DNA of 57,755 bases from Sporolactobacillus sp. THM7-7 (GCF_004153225.1 NZ_SEMB01000020.1:1-57755), one strand, 5' to 3'. Counted from the first letter of the stretch, positions 48,007-57,639 are shown. Notes: generated from the letters alone by a model not told the origin. Made by a program: numbers and translations.

Positions 48007-50940
48007 TTATTCAAAGATGTCGACACATTGTTCAAACAGGTCTTTGTTCTTTATGATTTGGTCTTCGCTGCCGAATACACAGATGTGGTTCTGATCGACG
48101 ACCGCTTTTAAGAGCGCTGAAAATGCCTGGATATCCGCTTGGCTTGTCGACAGGATTTCGTCTCTCGTGCGCTGAATGTCGGCTTGAGCGATGTGCCGGA
48201 AATAACGGGCGTCCGCCTGCTCCCCCTTGCTCTTTGGCGACAGCGGCGTATCCAGCCTAGAAACGGTACCGATAATATATTTCGTCATCTCGTATTCATC
48301 GCCATGAAAAGATTCGGCATACTGGGCGGCTTCATCGTAGACGGTCAGGGTTTCCCCAAGATTCGGGTCGCGATAGGACCAGAAAATAAAGTTACCGGAA
48401 CGATCCAGAGAAACGCCGCAGCCGTAAGCACCGCCCTGAACCCGGACACGGTTCCATAAATAATCGAGCGTCAGGATTTGCCGCAGCACCTGCAACTTTC
48501 CAGTGTACGGGAAACCCAGGGCTTTGAAGTTGGCCCCCTTGGCCACGTATTGAATCTTGCTTGAAGTCATCAGGCCTTCGTTATGTGTGTGGGACGAGGA
48601 AAAGTCCCGGGATTCGGGTGCTGGGGGTGCCTTATGAAGCGGGATATCCAGGCGACTGAAGTGATCGATGACGGTTTGTAATATCGCCTGATCGCCTGTG
48701 ACACTCGCGATCAGGTTATCCCGGTTGAATAGTTGTTCCGTAAGCTCAGAAAGCGTCTTCCGGACTTCTTCAAATCGTACGGCCAGATTTTTATCCAATT
48801 CGCAAATAAACTGGTAAAAACCGAGTCCCTTGAGATGCTCATTATAACGGGCGCTCGGTGAAAAGTACGAGGCGAGCCGTCTGGAAGCGACGGACTGGCC
48901 GTTTTGGTTGAATGACATTTCGAGCCTCGATTTGATTTCCTTGATGATTTCTTTTAATCGAGTCTGGTCATCAAAGTGGCTGCCGAACAGGATGTCATGC
49001 AACAGAGCGAACGCTCCGGGGAGCTTATTTTGTAATATTTTTGCCCTGACCGAAAATCGGGGCGCATAATTACGATTATCCTCTTTGTCGACAAAGGTTT
49101 GATTGTCGAAAACGACGCCGCCGGTCTGGATGTTGATTTCGCTCACCAGATCGCCGTATTTATATTTTTCTGTGTCCACCTTGCCCAGCGCTTCTTCAAG
49201 CAGGGCGAGATAGGGGATGCGGTCTTCGGAAACAGACGACGCGTCGAAATACAGGCTGATATACGCGATTTTATTGGTCTCGAGATCGTGGAAAAGCGTT
49301 TTGACCCCGTTGATGGCCGTTTCAGTGAGCGGGAGCTCTTCTGCTTTTTTTTCAATATCTTTCAGTGACAGTATTGGCAGTTTTTTTAAGTCCTCGGGAC
49401 GATCTTCGGCGGTCTGGCGTTTTTTCAGTTTCTTCGTGGATTCGACGAGCTCATTTAAGGCTTCCTTACTTAAACTTTGTTTATACTGAGACAGGTGTTC
49501 AGCGACTTTAGTCGATTCTTCTTTCGCCATCGTTTGAGACGGTTTGATGATCACCAGCGATTGATGATAGCTGTGCAGCAGGTATTTTTCAATTAAGGAT
49601 TCAAAATAATTTGAGGTCAGAGCCTGTTTGATTTTGGACAGGGGTTTCTCAAATTTCAGGTGAAGCAGCGGGTTTTCGTCATAGAGCCAGCTGTCCATCG
49701 CTTTGATACTGTAGACGAGTCCTTTCGGCATGTAGCCGTAATCGGCCTCGCGCAGCTCGAATTCTTTGACGTTGACGGCCGCTTCAATCTGTTTTTTATC
49801 GATTCCGTCTTTCGCCAGCCGGCTTAATGTATCGAAAACAACTGACTTGAACGCTTCTTTCTTGTCTTCATTCGCATTTTTAACATTCACCGAGAAAAAC
49901 GGCTGCAGGATGCTGTTGTCGTAAGAGCCGAACACATCTTGGCCGATCCTCGCATCCAGAATCGCCTTTTTCAGCGGAGCGGCCGGGCTGTTCAGAAGCA
50001 AATCGTTCAAAATATCAAAAGCCAGATAAGCTTCGGGATCCGTTGATCGCGACACCGCAAAGTTAAGACTTAAATACGTTTTATCTTTCGTATCCGTATT
50101 GGGTAGGATCGGGTATTCCTTCGCGACTTCCCGTGTGTTGCCGATGGGCAGCTGGATATCGATTTTTGAATTGACGTGCGCTTTTTTGTAAGCACTTAAG
50201 TAGGCTTTGTCCAAGTAATCGAGTTTCTTATCGATGTCCATATTTCCATAAAAGTAAATATAGCTGTTCGCGGGGCTGTAGTATTTTTTGTGGGCGTCGA
50301 TAAAATGCTCGTACGTCAGCTCGGGAATCTCGAGCGGATCCCCGCCGGATTCAAATCCATAGGCCGTATCCGGGAACAGTGAATTTTGATTGACACGCAT
50401 CAGCAAGCCTTCAGGAGAGGAAAAGGCGCCTTTCATTTCATTGTAGACAACACCCTTATACGTAATTGGATCAGCGGTATCGTTCAGTTCATAATGCCAG
50501 CCTTCCTGATCGAGGATTTCTTTATATCGATAGATGTTCGGATGGAAAACCGCATCCAGATAGACATCAATCAGGTTCTGAAAATCTTTGTCGTTCTTGC
50601 TGGCAACGGGATACATCGTTTTGTCGCTAAAGGTGAACGCATTGAGAAAAGTGCTGAGCGATCCTTTCAGCAGTTCAACGAACGGTTCCTTAAGCGGATA
50701 CTTTTCGGAACCGCAAAGCACCGAATGCTCGAGAATGTGAAAAACGCCGGTGTTGTCTTCGGGCGGTGTCCGGAAGCTGATCGAAAAGACCTTATTGTCG
50801 TCGTCATTTTTTAAATACAAAAGCCGGGCGCCGCTCTTTACATGCTCAAATAAATAAGCGGCAGAGTGGATTTCGGGTACATCGTCCTTGTGTACCAATT
50901 GAAAACCGTGGTAAGTGCCCTCTTGCTCAAATACACTCAT
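48007..50940 (-). CDS. M16C (presequence protease/insulinase-like) zinc peptidase
   Basis: A 977-residue cytosolic clamshell metallopeptidase of the PreP/Cym1 type. The inverted zinc motif HILEH lies at 68-72 inside VFHILEHSVLCGSEKYPLKEPFVELLKGSL. The downstream NEMKGAFSSPEGLL and the M16C-associated domain in the second half (about residues 460-720) are present. Such enzymes degrade peptides inside a closed chamber. ATG 50940 has GGAGG about nine bases upstream. Full-length for the family, single gene. Array E lies just upstream, in its 5' region. Confidence 0.92.
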   Translation of the reverse strand: MSVFEQEGTYHGFQLVHKDDVPEIHSAAYLFEHVKSGARLLYLKNDDDNKVFSISFRTPPEDNTGVFHILEHSVLCGSEKYPLKEPFVELLKGSLSTFLNAFTFSDKTMYPVASKNDKDFQNLIDVYLDAVFHPNIYRYKEILDQEGWHYELNDTADPITYKGVVYNEMKGAFSSPEGLLMRVNQNSLFPDTAYGFESGGDPLEIPELTYEHFIDAHKKYYSPANSYIYFYGNMDIDKKLDYLDKAYLSAYKKAHVNSKIDIQLPIGNTREVAKEYPILPNTDTKDKTYLSLNFAVSRSTDPEAYLAFDILNDLLLNSPAAPLKKAILDARIGQDVFGSYDNSILQPFFSVNVKNANEDKKEAFKSVVFDTLSRLAKDGIDKKQIEAAVNVKEFELREADYGYMPKGLVYSIKAMDSWLYDENPLLHLKFEKPLSKIKQALTSNYFESLIEKYLLHSYHQSLVIIKPSQTMAKEESTKVAEHLSQYKQSLSKEALNELVESTKKLKKRQTAEDRPEDLKKLPILSLKDIEKKAEELPLTETAINGVKTLFHDLETNKIAYISLYFDASSVSEDRIPYLALLEEALGKVDTEKYKYGDLVSEINIQTGGVVFDNQTFVDKEDNRNYAPRFSVRAKILQNKLPGAFALLHDILFGSHFDDQTRLKEIIKEIKSRLEMSFNQNGQSVASRRLASYFSPSARYNEHLKGLGFYQFICELDKNLAVRFEEVRKTLSELTEQLFNRDNLIASVTGDQAILQTVIDHFSRLDIPLHKAPPAPESRDFSSSHTHNEGLMTSSKIQYVAKGANFKALGFPYTGKLQVLRQILTLDYLWNRVRVQGGAYGCGVSLDRSGNFIFWSYRDPNLGETLTVYDEAAQYAESFHGDEYEMTKYIIGTVSRLDTPLSPKSKGEQADARYFRHIAQADIQRTRDEILSTSQADIQAFSALLKAVVDQNHICVFGSEDQIIKNKDLFEQCVDIFE

Positions 50941-50995
50941 ATTAATTAACCTCCGGAATTAATGATTGATACTGATTCGTCTTTACGCGGACAGG

Positions 50996-51090
50996 CCGCT
51001 TTCGAGTCCGAATGTCGGATTAAGCGATGGCGATTCGGATTGAGTTTCGACTGAGTTGGACCCGAGTTTCAAAAGATTTGGATTGACTTA
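50996..51090. repeat. Degenerate tandem array E, about 21-nt period (weakest)
   Basis: GGAT/GGAC recurs at 51017, 51037, 51058 and 51080 (steps 20, 21, 22) inside units ending GGATTAAG, GGATTGAG, GGACCCGAG and GGATTGAC, often preceded by TTTCGA. It is non-coding and lies upstream of the M16C peptidase gene. It is less regular than arrays B, C and D. Confidence 0.45.
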
Positions 51091-51278
51091 AGAACATTAT
51101 ACAGCAATCGCCTCCGGACAAGATGCGTTTTATTATCGTCTTTTGGCACTGTTGTTATGTATTGACTGATCCACTCTTATATCAATGGACAGCAAAGTTG
51201 TGAAATATTGAGAGGACTGACTAATATTTTGAAAGAAATGGAAAATGAGGGTTGAACCATCGATCCTTTTTCAAGGGA

Positions 51279-51611
51279 TTACTCGAAAATCGCCAGCATA
51301 ATATCCGTAACCTCCTCAATGATACTCACAGGCGCTTTTTCCACAAAACGAGCGTGACGAGCTTTATAATCGAGTGCTTTCGTCTGTTCACATAAAATGG
51401 ATCCGGTTGTGTTCGTTTGATTATTTAAAGATACATGTGTTGGAAAAGCTCTTATTGTGTGTGTAATCGGGGCAAAGAAAATAACGTTTGAACGCGTATT
51501 TAGTACATTATTACTTACTACGAGTGCCGGGCGTCTGCCCATCTGTTCATGACCGCTTTGCGGGTTAAGATCGATGACGACAATATCGCCTTTTTTGGGT
51601 GTGTAAGTCAT
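51279..51611 (-). CDS. mazF: MazF-type mRNA interferase toxin
   Basis: A 110-residue PemK/MazF endoribonuclease: KKGDIVVIDLNPQSGHEQMGRRPALVVSNNVLN, VIFFAPITHTIRAFPTHVSLNN, SILCEQTKALDYKARHARF and the terminal helix. The conserved loop GHEQxxxRPALV and the SILCEQ(T)K strand that supports catalysis are intact. It cleaves mRNA at specific short sequences when freed from its antitoxin. ATG 51611 directly abuts the antitoxin stop. The toxin is thus translationally coupled to mazE. Confidence 0.93.
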   Translation of the reverse strand: MTYTPKKGDIVVIDLNPQSGHEQMGRRPALVVSNNVLNTRSNVIFFAPITHTIRAFPTHVSLNNQTNTTGSILCEQTKALDYKARHARFVEKAPVSIIEEVTDIMLAIFE

Positions 51612-51848
51612 TTATAGTTCCTCTTTTCCCGCTTTACCTGTCTGCCATTCCTCAGGCTGGTAATGGCCGTCATATTTAGCAAATCGCTCCCGCAATGTCA
51701 TATGCGGACGTGCTTTTTCGATAATAATTCTGTGATCATCGGTAAAAATGTTAATATCGTCGCCAATCTGGAGATCAACACTCTCCAGAAGTGATTTATT
51801 GATCATCACGCCCTGACTGTTTCCCCATTTTTTAATGGCCGATTTCAC
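51612..51848 (-). CDS. mazE: MazE-type antitoxin (AbrB fold)
   Basis: A 78-residue protein with the swapped-hairpin DNA-binding N-terminus KSAIKKWGNSQGVMINKSLLESVDLQIGDDINIF and an acidic, flexible C-terminus (LRERFAKYDGHYQPEEWQTG) that binds MazF. GTG 51848 has GAGGTGA seven bases upstream; the longer frame to 51950 is unsupported. It represses its own operon, probably through a promoter in 51850-51960. Confidence 0.93.
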   Translation of the reverse strand: MKSAIKKWGNSQGVMINKSLLESVDLQIGDDINIFTDDHRIIIEKARPHMTLRERFAKYDGHYQPEEWQTGKAGKEEL

Positions 51849-51991
51849 GTTTATCACCTCTTCAATTATTATATGATGAGTATAAACAATGTTTAAACAT
51901 ATGTCGAGAGATTTGTGCAGGGCAGGGTAAGAAACAACCGGCTCACACATCTCATCCGCTGTATCCTAGCTTTTAGGTCTGGCGGGTGTCT

Positions 51992-52879
51992 TTATTCTTT
52001 GTAAAAGTTGATGAATTTCAGATCATCCACGCTTTTATCGTCGCAAGTTGTCCATTCTTCAACCGATTCATCGGCTGCAAGATCATAGTGGAACCAGACG
52101 GTATCCTGGGGACGCCTCGGGGTCACCAGGCTTTGCGTACCGGTCCGGTTGTTTCTGACAATGAATCGGGCCTCATCCCCACGCTGATTATTCCATCGAA
52201 GCAAAGTATACCTCGCCAGAACGTTTTTCTCGGAAGGCAGGAGAGGTTTGACGGTCTTTGTGAACACATGAACGAGTTCTTTCAGAATGATCGGCCGCTC
52301 GGAAGTGATGAGCGGACAAGGATGGCAATAGTCGCCGCGCTGGTTCATGATACCAAACTTTGGGATTCCGGATAACCGAATGTGCTCGAGCCACTGATCC
52401 TTGATAGCCTTGAGATTTTTCCATTGCCTATTGTATGAGAGTCCCCATCCGACGAGAATCCATGGGTGGGTTTTCAATTCATCAACGGTAACGAGAGACT
52501 GGGTGATGGTTAGTTTATGACGGTTAACCAGCGATTCGAATGTCGTGATCGCCTGAGCGGCGTTTGTCTCCTGCAAGTGGAACAAATTGTAGATCTGAAG
52601 CCTGCCCCCGAGCGAAGATCGGTCTTCATATATTCGCTCAACCAGTTGAATGAGTTGTTCCATGGTCGGATCGGTCCTGATAGCCCCCATTGCCGCTCCA
52701 TAGTTTTTCAGTCGAGCTTCCAGATCCGGACTCATCCGTCCGAAATCCGCCGATCCTGGATTTAACATCAGCACCGCTCCGAGAGATTTGCTGGATTTCC
52801 CCCACTGAATGTAGGCCGAAGTTCGGAACAGTTTTCCATGGCGCAGGACAAACGAACCGAAAGCTTTAGGTCGGGTCAT
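51992..52879 (-). CDS. DUF1643-family protein
   Basis: A 295-residue protein whose N-terminal half resembles DUF1643: LFRTSAYIQWGKSSKSLGAVLMLNPGSADFGRMSPDLEARLKNYG, where the NPSTAD-like motif reads NPGSADF, then LQIYNLFHLQETNA. The C-terminal half is less conserved. Role unknown; the family appears near mobile or phage loci in many genomes. ATG 52879 follows AAGGAGGGG. It sits downstream of nothing obvious and reads toward mazE, about 150 bases away. Confidence 0.7.
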   Translation of the reverse strand: MTRPKAFGSFVLRHGKLFRTSAYIQWGKSSKSLGAVLMLNPGSADFGRMSPDLEARLKNYGAAMGAIRTDPTMEQLIQLVERIYEDRSSLGGRLQIYNLFHLQETNAAQAITTFESLVNRHKLTITQSLVTVDELKTHPWILVGWGLSYNRQWKNLKAIKDQWLEHIRLSGIPKFGIMNQRGDYCHPCPLITSERPIILKELVHVFTKTVKPLLPSEKNVLARYTLLRWNNQRGDEARFIVRNNRTGTQSLVTPRRPQDTVWFHYDLAADESVEEWTTCDDKSVDDLKFINFYKE

Positions 52880-53112
52880 GGACGTCCCCTCCTTTCTCTA
52901 TTTTTTGCCGGGATGCCGCCTCCGTCTTTGTATCTCTATTTTAGCATTTGATTCTGGACGGCTGCTAATAGAATGTACGCTATTCAATGGATTTCCACAA
53001 TATAACTCTGCTAATAAAAATACGTTATGATAATGTTGAAGGAATGACGTTGTTCATTGTCGAATCACTTTATTGAGACAGTAGTGCGGCCGAATTTCAT
53101 AATGGGAGGAGA

Positions 53113-53547
53113 GTGATAAGGTCTGTGTACGAGCAAAAAACAAAAGAAAACGACAATAGCGTTACCGCATTTATTGAGCAAGTACCAAGCGCTAAAAAAC
53201 GTGAAGACGCTTATCGATTGTTGGCTATTTTCACGGAAGCGTCAGGTTATCCGGCGAAAATGTGGGGGGCGAGCATCATTGGGTTCGGTGCTTATCATTA
53301 TCAATACGCCTCCGGACACGAAGGAGATGCCCCTCTTGTCGGTTTCTCGCCACGCAAGGGAAAAATCAGTCTCTATTTCGCGGCGGACGACCCGAAACGA
53401 GAGGTATTGTTAAAAGACTTTGGAAAACATACGGCGGGAAAATCGTGCGTCTACATCAATAAAGTGGCAGATATTGACGTGGATGTTTTAAAAGCGCTCA
53501 TTACCCAATCTGTAAAATTTTTAAAAGCCGTTTATCCGGATCCGTAA
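53113..53547 (+). CDS. DUF1801-family protein
   Basis: A 144-residue protein with the DUF1801 signature: VTAFIEQVPSAKKREDAYRLLAIFTEASGYPAKMWGASIIGFGAYHYQYASGHEGDAPLVGFSPRKGKISLYF and KSCVYINKVADIDVDVLKALI. It shares its fold with the frataxin-like YdhG (the gene at 618), but is of a different branch with an unknown role. GTG 53113 follows GGGAGG very closely; GTG 53125 is the alternative. Single gene. Confidence 0.8.
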   Translation: MIRSVYEQKTKENDNSVTAFIEQVPSAKKREDAYRLLAIFTEASGYPAKMWGASIIGFGAYHYQYASGHEGDAPLVGFSPRKGKISLYFAADDPKREVLLKDFGKHTAGKSCVYINKVADIDVDVLKALITQSVKFLKAVYPDP

Positions 53548-53858
53548 AAACCGTTGGATTATCAGTCAGTTACTTTAAAATAATCACGACAGACGATTCC
53601 AAAATATAAGCCAAGCGGGCTGTATAATCACGTGTCATATGAAACAGAATAGAGGGCGACTGACTCTCTTAGGAAAGCCGGCGTATTTGAAATCGTCAAT
53701 CTCACAGACGATGCCGGGAAACAGATTTCTTGAGCAGGGGCCACACGATGCTTTATAGTGAGGATATGAATGAAGGCGATGGTTGCGGAGAGGCTGCCGG
53801 GTAAAGGATTATGCATTCCATCCGCTGAAGCGAATCCAATCGGACAGGAGAGATGAAT
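53548..53858. other. Intergenic region with no feature seen
   Basis: I see no gene, repeat or clear promoter pair in these 311 bases, apart from GGACAGGAGAG at 53841-53851, which is the ribosome site of the next gene. Confidence 0.5.
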
Positions 53859-54683
53859 ATGGATTTTGTGACATTAAACAATGGAGAAAAGATGCCGCAA
53901 CTTGGGTTCGGGGTTTGGCAGGTTGAAAACGATCAGGCAGCGGCCGCGGTTTCCAAGGCGCTTGAAGTCGGTTACACGTCGATTGATACGGCGATGATTT
54001 ACCGAAATGAAAGAGGAGTGGGTCAAGCGATTAAAGAATCGGCTGTCCCGCGCGACAATCTCTTTATTACGACAAAAGTCTGGAACAGCGATCAAGGCTA
54101 CGACAACACGCTGAGGGCCTTTGACGAGAGCCTCGAACGACTGGCCCTCGATTACGTCGATTTATATTTGATCCATTGGCCGATGCCGAAATATGATCAG
54201 TATGTCGATACATACAAAGCTCTGGAAAAACTGTATCATGACGGTCGGGCCAAATCTATCGGCGTCTGCAATTTCGATATCGAACATTTGCAGCGGCTCT
54301 TTGAAGAATGCGAAGTGACACCTGTCCTCAATCAGGTCGAATGCCACCCTTATCTATCGCAAACGGAACTCAAGGCATTTTGCAGCGAACACGATATTTT
54401 TGTCGAAGCTTGGAGCCCTCTGGATCAGGGCGGTGAGGTGCTAAAGGATGAGACGATTAAAAAGATCGCCGAGGCGCACGGGAAATCGCCTGCTCAGGTT
54501 GTGCTGCGCTGGCACCTGCAAAACAACACGATCGTAATTCCAAAATCGGTCACGCCTTCACGTATCGAAGAGAACTTCGATGTGTTTGACTTTGCGCTTT
54601 CCGCCGATGAAATGGCGCAAATCAGTCAATTGAATCGTGATCGGCGCAGAGGTCCGAAACCGAGCGAGATGCATATGCGGTAA
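53859..54683 (+). CDS. Aldo/keto reductase (AKR5-like)
   Basis: A 274-residue NADPH-dependent aldehyde/ketone reductase with a TIM-barrel fold. Catalytic residues are present: Asp 43 and Tyr 48 in SIDTAMIYRNE, Lys 73 in FITTKVWN and His 106 in YLIHWPMP. The NADPH-binding end reads IPKSVTPSRIEENFDVFDF. It resembles Bacillus YvgN/YtbE (glyoxal/methylglyoxal reductases). ATG 53859 is preferred over ATG 53853, which is only one base from the AGGAGAG site. Single gene. Confidence 0.92.
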   Translation: MDFVTLNNGEKMPQLGFGVWQVENDQAAAAVSKALEVGYTSIDTAMIYRNERGVGQAIKESAVPRDNLFITTKVWNSDQGYDNTLRAFDESLERLALDYVDLYLIHWPMPKYDQYVDTYKALEKLYHDGRAKSIGVCNFDIEHLQRLFEECEVTPVLNQVECHPYLSQTELKAFCSEHDIFVEAWSPLDQGGEVLKDETIKKIAEAHGKSPAQVVLRWHLQNNTIVIPKSVTPSRIEENFDVFDFALSADEMAQISQLNRDRRRGPKPSEMHMR

Positions 54684-54825
54684 TCAGAAATATATACGGG
54701 GTTTTCTGATTGCAAAATAAGGAAAGACGATGAAGAAAAACTTGCCGGTTGGCAAGTGATGGACGTGGGGGGCAGAGACTTCGTTTTTCAGATGCTGTCT
54801 TCCGCGGAAATGATGAAAGTACGAA

Positions 54826-54876
54826 AAAGAATCGAAGAGAAAAAGGCATTTCTTTTTCTCCCCGATTCTTTTTTTA
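54826..54876. terminator. Bidirectional terminator after the aldo/keto reductase
   Basis: AAGAATCGAAGAGAAAAAG folds onto CTTTTTCTCCCCGATTCTT, followed by a T run on the plus strand; it faces the convergent aminotransferase gene. The segment 54684-54820 upstream is an open frame without a start (KLAGWQVMDVGGRDFVFQM) that may be a remnant. Confidence 0.85.
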
Positions 54877-54894
54877 GTACGCCTGATTAGCAGA

Positions 54895-56190
54895 TTATTG
54901 AGCGACGCTTTGAGACAGCCGTTTTTCTATGCTGACGATTTGGATACAGAGGCACAGTATCTTAATGGCCGTTGTCAGTTCCGACAAAGGCGGAAACGAC
55001 GGGGCAATTCGGATATTCCGGTCACGGGGATCTTTGCCATAAGGGAAAGTGGCGCCTGCCGGAGTCAGTGTGACACCTACTTCTTTAGCCATTTGAACAA
55101 CCTCTTTTGCGCAGCCGTCCAATGTATTCAGGCTGATGAAGTAGCCTCCGTTCGGCCGGCTCCATGAGGCAATCTGCCCACCTCCCAATTCCGATTCGAG
55201 AATTTTTATGACCGTATCGAATTTAGGTTTTAAAATGGCAGCGTGTTTCTTCATATGTGCCTTCAAATGCTCCATGTCCTTAAGAAAACGGACATGTCTG
55301 AGCTGGTTGAACTTATCCGGTCCGATGGTTTGAACCGAAAATTTTTGTTTCAAAAAGTTCAGGTTGTTTACACTGGAAGCCATCACCGCCACGCCGCCAC
55401 CGGGAAAAGTCACCTTCGATGTCGAACTGAACAGGAAGACACGGTCTGGATGGCCGGCAGCTTTGCAAGCGTCCATTATATTTTTCAAATGATCAGGCCG
55501 ATCGGTCAGATGGTGGACGATATAAGCGTTGTCCCAGAAGATTCTGAAGTCGGAGGCTTTTGTTTCCATCCGGGCGAGCCTGTCGACCACTTCATCCGAG
55601 TAAGTGATACCGGTTGGATTGCTGTACTTGGGTACGCACCAGATCCCTTTGATCGCGGCATCCTCGCGCACGAGTTTTTCCACCTGATCCATATCCGGCC
55701 CGACATCGGTCATGTCGACGGTAATCATTTCAATGTTCTGCCGTTCACAAATTGCAAAGTGCCGGTCGTATCCCGGACTTGGGCATAAGAATTTAACCGA
55801 AGGCAGCTTGCTCCATGGGACGGTGCTGTCGGGAACGCCGTGAAGCATCGCGGCGGAGACTGTATCGTACATCATGCTCAGGCTGGCATTGCCGCCGACC
55901 ATAATTTCCTCCGGCGAGATGTCCATCATTTGTGCAAAGAAAGCCTTCGCTTCCGGTATTCCGTCAAGTCCGCCATAGTTGCGGATGTCAGTGCCGTTTG
56001 CGTCTGTAAGATCGGATGTTGACGTTAAAAGGTCCAGCATGCCCATAGACAGATCGAGCTGTTCCGGACAAGGCTTTCCTCTCGCCATATTCAAGGACAG
56101 TTTTTGATTTTTATAAGCATCGTATTGTTTTTGAAGGTTCTGACGGAGCTCATTTAATTCGTCGGTATTTAAATCTTTTAGGCGCTTCAT
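54895..56190 (-). CDS. Aspartate aminotransferase, class Ic-like
   Basis: A 431-residue PLP enzyme of the subgroup with an N-terminal helical extension (LNTDELNELRQNLQKQYDAYKNQKLSLNMARGKPCPEQLDLS). It shows NYGGLDGIPEAKAFFAQMM, GGNASLSMMYDTVSAAM, KYSNPTGITYSDEVVDRLARM and the PLP lysine in FSSTSKVTFPGGGVAVMASS, and ends with RNIRIAPSFPPLSEL. These are features of the Asp_aminotransf (Ic) family that makes aspartate from oxaloacetate and glutamate. ATG 56190 has AAGGGAGAG upstream. Start and length are normal; single gene. Confidence 0.88.
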   Translation of the reverse strand: MKRLKDLNTDELNELRQNLQKQYDAYKNQKLSLNMARGKPCPEQLDLSMGMLDLLTSTSDLTDANGTDIRNYGGLDGIPEAKAFFAQMMDISPEEIMVGGNASLSMMYDTVSAAMLHGVPDSTVPWSKLPSVKFLCPSPGYDRHFAICERQNIEMITVDMTDVGPDMDQVEKLVREDAAIKGIWCVPKYSNPTGITYSDEVVDRLARMETKASDFRIFWDNAYIVHHLTDRPDHLKNIMDACKAAGHPDRVFLFSSTSKVTFPGGGVAVMASSVNNLNFLKQKFSVQTIGPDKFNQLRHVRFLKDMEHLKAHMKKHAAILKPKFDTVIKILESELGGGQIASWSRPNGGYFISLNTLDGCAKEVVQMAKEVGVTLTPAGATFPYGKDPRDRNIRIAPSFPPLSELTTAIKILCLCIQIVSIEKRLSQSVAQ

Positions 56191-56344
56191 TCTGCTCTCC
56201 CTTCCCTTGCGGAAATTTCATACAACTAGTTTTATACTATCACAAAATAAAAAATTCAGCGGAATAAAAATGAGCGCGGGCTTATGCATTGGCTTGGCCA
56301 AAAAGCCTGCGCTGACCCAAGTTTTTCTTTACATGTTGAATTGC

Positions 56345-56968
56345 TTATCCCGATTTACGTTTCAGAGTTCGGATCGCTACGGCGTGTTCTCCGAGAATCT
56401 CGTAGATTGACTTTTGGTTCTCTGCAATCGCGTTCAATTTTTTCTGATGATCATCCAGCCGACCGTGAATCTGATGTACATCCATAGATAAAGCATCCAG
56501 TTTGGCGTCTGTCTCTTCCTGGCGTTCATGAATCGCTTTAACAATCTGATTGGTTTCCGTTGATTGATTCTTCATGGAGTTCTGTTCCGCTTCGATCCGG
56601 TCAAAGCGCCAATCGATAGCGTCGAACCGTTTATCATGCTCATCGAGCCGCTTATCGATAGCGTCGAACCGTTTATCGTGTTCATCGAGCCGCTTATCGA
56701 TAGCGTCGAACCGTTTATCGTGTTCATCGAGCCGCCTGTCGATGGCGTCAAACCGTTTATCATGCTCATCGAGCCGCCTGTCGATGGCGTCAAACCGTTT
56801 ATCATGCCCATCGAGCCGCCTGTCGATGGCGTCGAACCGTTTATCATGCTCATCGAGCCGCCTGTCGATGGCGTCAAACCGCTTATCGACAACGTCAAAC
56901 TTCTGATTCATTTGGTTTTCCAGGCCACTGACTTTTTCAAGGATTTTCTGAAGTATGTTTTCATCCAT
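56345..56968 (-). CDS. Heptad-repeat coiled-coil protein (14-residue repeats)
   Basis: A 207-residue protein starting MDENILQKILEKVSGLENQMNQKFDVVDKRF. It is dominated by seven copies of a 14-residue unit DKRFDAIDRRLDEH (variants DGH, KRL, WRFDRI) and ends in a less regular coiled-coil (ETNQIVKAIHERQEETDAKLDALSMDVHQIHGRLDDHQKKLNAIAE). The hydrophobic spacing (F..I..L) fits a two-heptad coiled coil. ATG 56968 follows AAAGGATG; the TTG-started extension lacks support. Copy number may vary between strains because the units are nearly identical in DNA. Function unknown. Confidence 0.8.
   Translation of the reverse strand: MDENILQKILEKVSGLENQMNQKFDVVDKRFDAIDRRLDEHDKRFDAIDRRLDGHDKRFDAIDRRLDEHDKRFDAIDRRLDEHDKRFDAIDKRLDEHDKRFDAIDKRLDEHDKRFDAIDWRFDRIEAEQNSMKNQSTETNQIVKAIHERQEETDAKLDALSMDVHQIHGRLDDHQKKLNAIAENQKSIYEILGEHAVAIRTLKRKSG
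56594..56895. repeat. 42-bp tandem repeats within the coiled-coil gene
   Basis: About seven units of 42 bp (14 codons) follow each other, with TCATCGAGCCGC and GCGTCGAACCGTTTATC recurring in every unit. Synonymous differences are few. Both plus-strand frames through it are artefacts of the repeats. Confidence 0.9.
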
Positions 56969-57239
56969 AGTGAGGGCATCCTTTCCTTGAGGCGGATTGA
57001 ACAACGTGTGATTGATCAATAGAAAATAGAAGTATTCGGTGATGGCGATATATGAGAGAGGAAATCATTATATGTCCCTATTTTATCAGAAAACCGGTCC
57101 AATGAATAGCTGATTTTTCGCGGCTTGCCACATACTTTCGATGCTCGATTCAATCTTATCGGTATTTGGCAGACACCAGGAAACTTCCTGTTCTTTTCGA
57201 AATTTAAGGTAAGAGAATGCGGATGCCGTTCAGGAGTTT

Positions 57240-57604
57240 ATGGATTCGGATGCGAAAACCGCGATGGAAATAACCGGGGCGGAAGTTAAAGACAAGAAAA
57301 CATTCGCATTGCCAGTCCTTCAAAAAGTAGGGATTATGGAAGATCAGACCAGGCAGAAAGTACTGACGCTAAGCGGGGGGCCAGCAGCGCGTGGCTGTCG
57401 CGCGGGCTCTCTGCTGCCGATGACCTGATTGTGAAGGATGAGCCGACCGGAAACCTGGATGAGCATACCGCGATGGAAATGTCCGCCTGTTTCAGAACCT
57501 GGCCCATCAGGAAAAAATGTCATTGTGGTAACCCATGCCAATGATATCGCACGTATTTCCGATATTCAGTTAAGGCTGTCTAAAGGAGCATTCCTGTATT
57601 CATG
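57240..57604 (+). pseudogene. ABC transporter ATPase (MacB/LolD-like), decayed
   Basis: Fragments of an ATPase appear in order across different frames: LQKVGIMEDQTRQKVLTLSGG, then QQRVAVARALSADD, then LIVKDEPTGNLDEHTAMEM, then LFQNLAHQEKNVIVVTHANDIARISDIQLRLSKGAF. The signature, Walker B-like DEPTGNLD and the H-loop (VTHAND) are recognisable. The Walker A half is missing and the frames break near 57378, 57470 and 57515. It is a dead gene. Confidence 0.75.
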
Positions 57605-57639
57605 AAAATGGGCTGAAATAGAGATTTTGGGAGGTGTAC

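Noticed and set aside
51279-51848. MazEF as a novel defence module
   Set aside because: Both genes are ordinary members of the family in the usual order; nothing beside them suggests a larger system.
56574-56906. Plus-strand Ser/Arg/Leu repeat frames opposite the coiled-coil gene
   Set aside because: They are shadows of the 42-bp repeats; the minus frame alone gives heptads and a good start.
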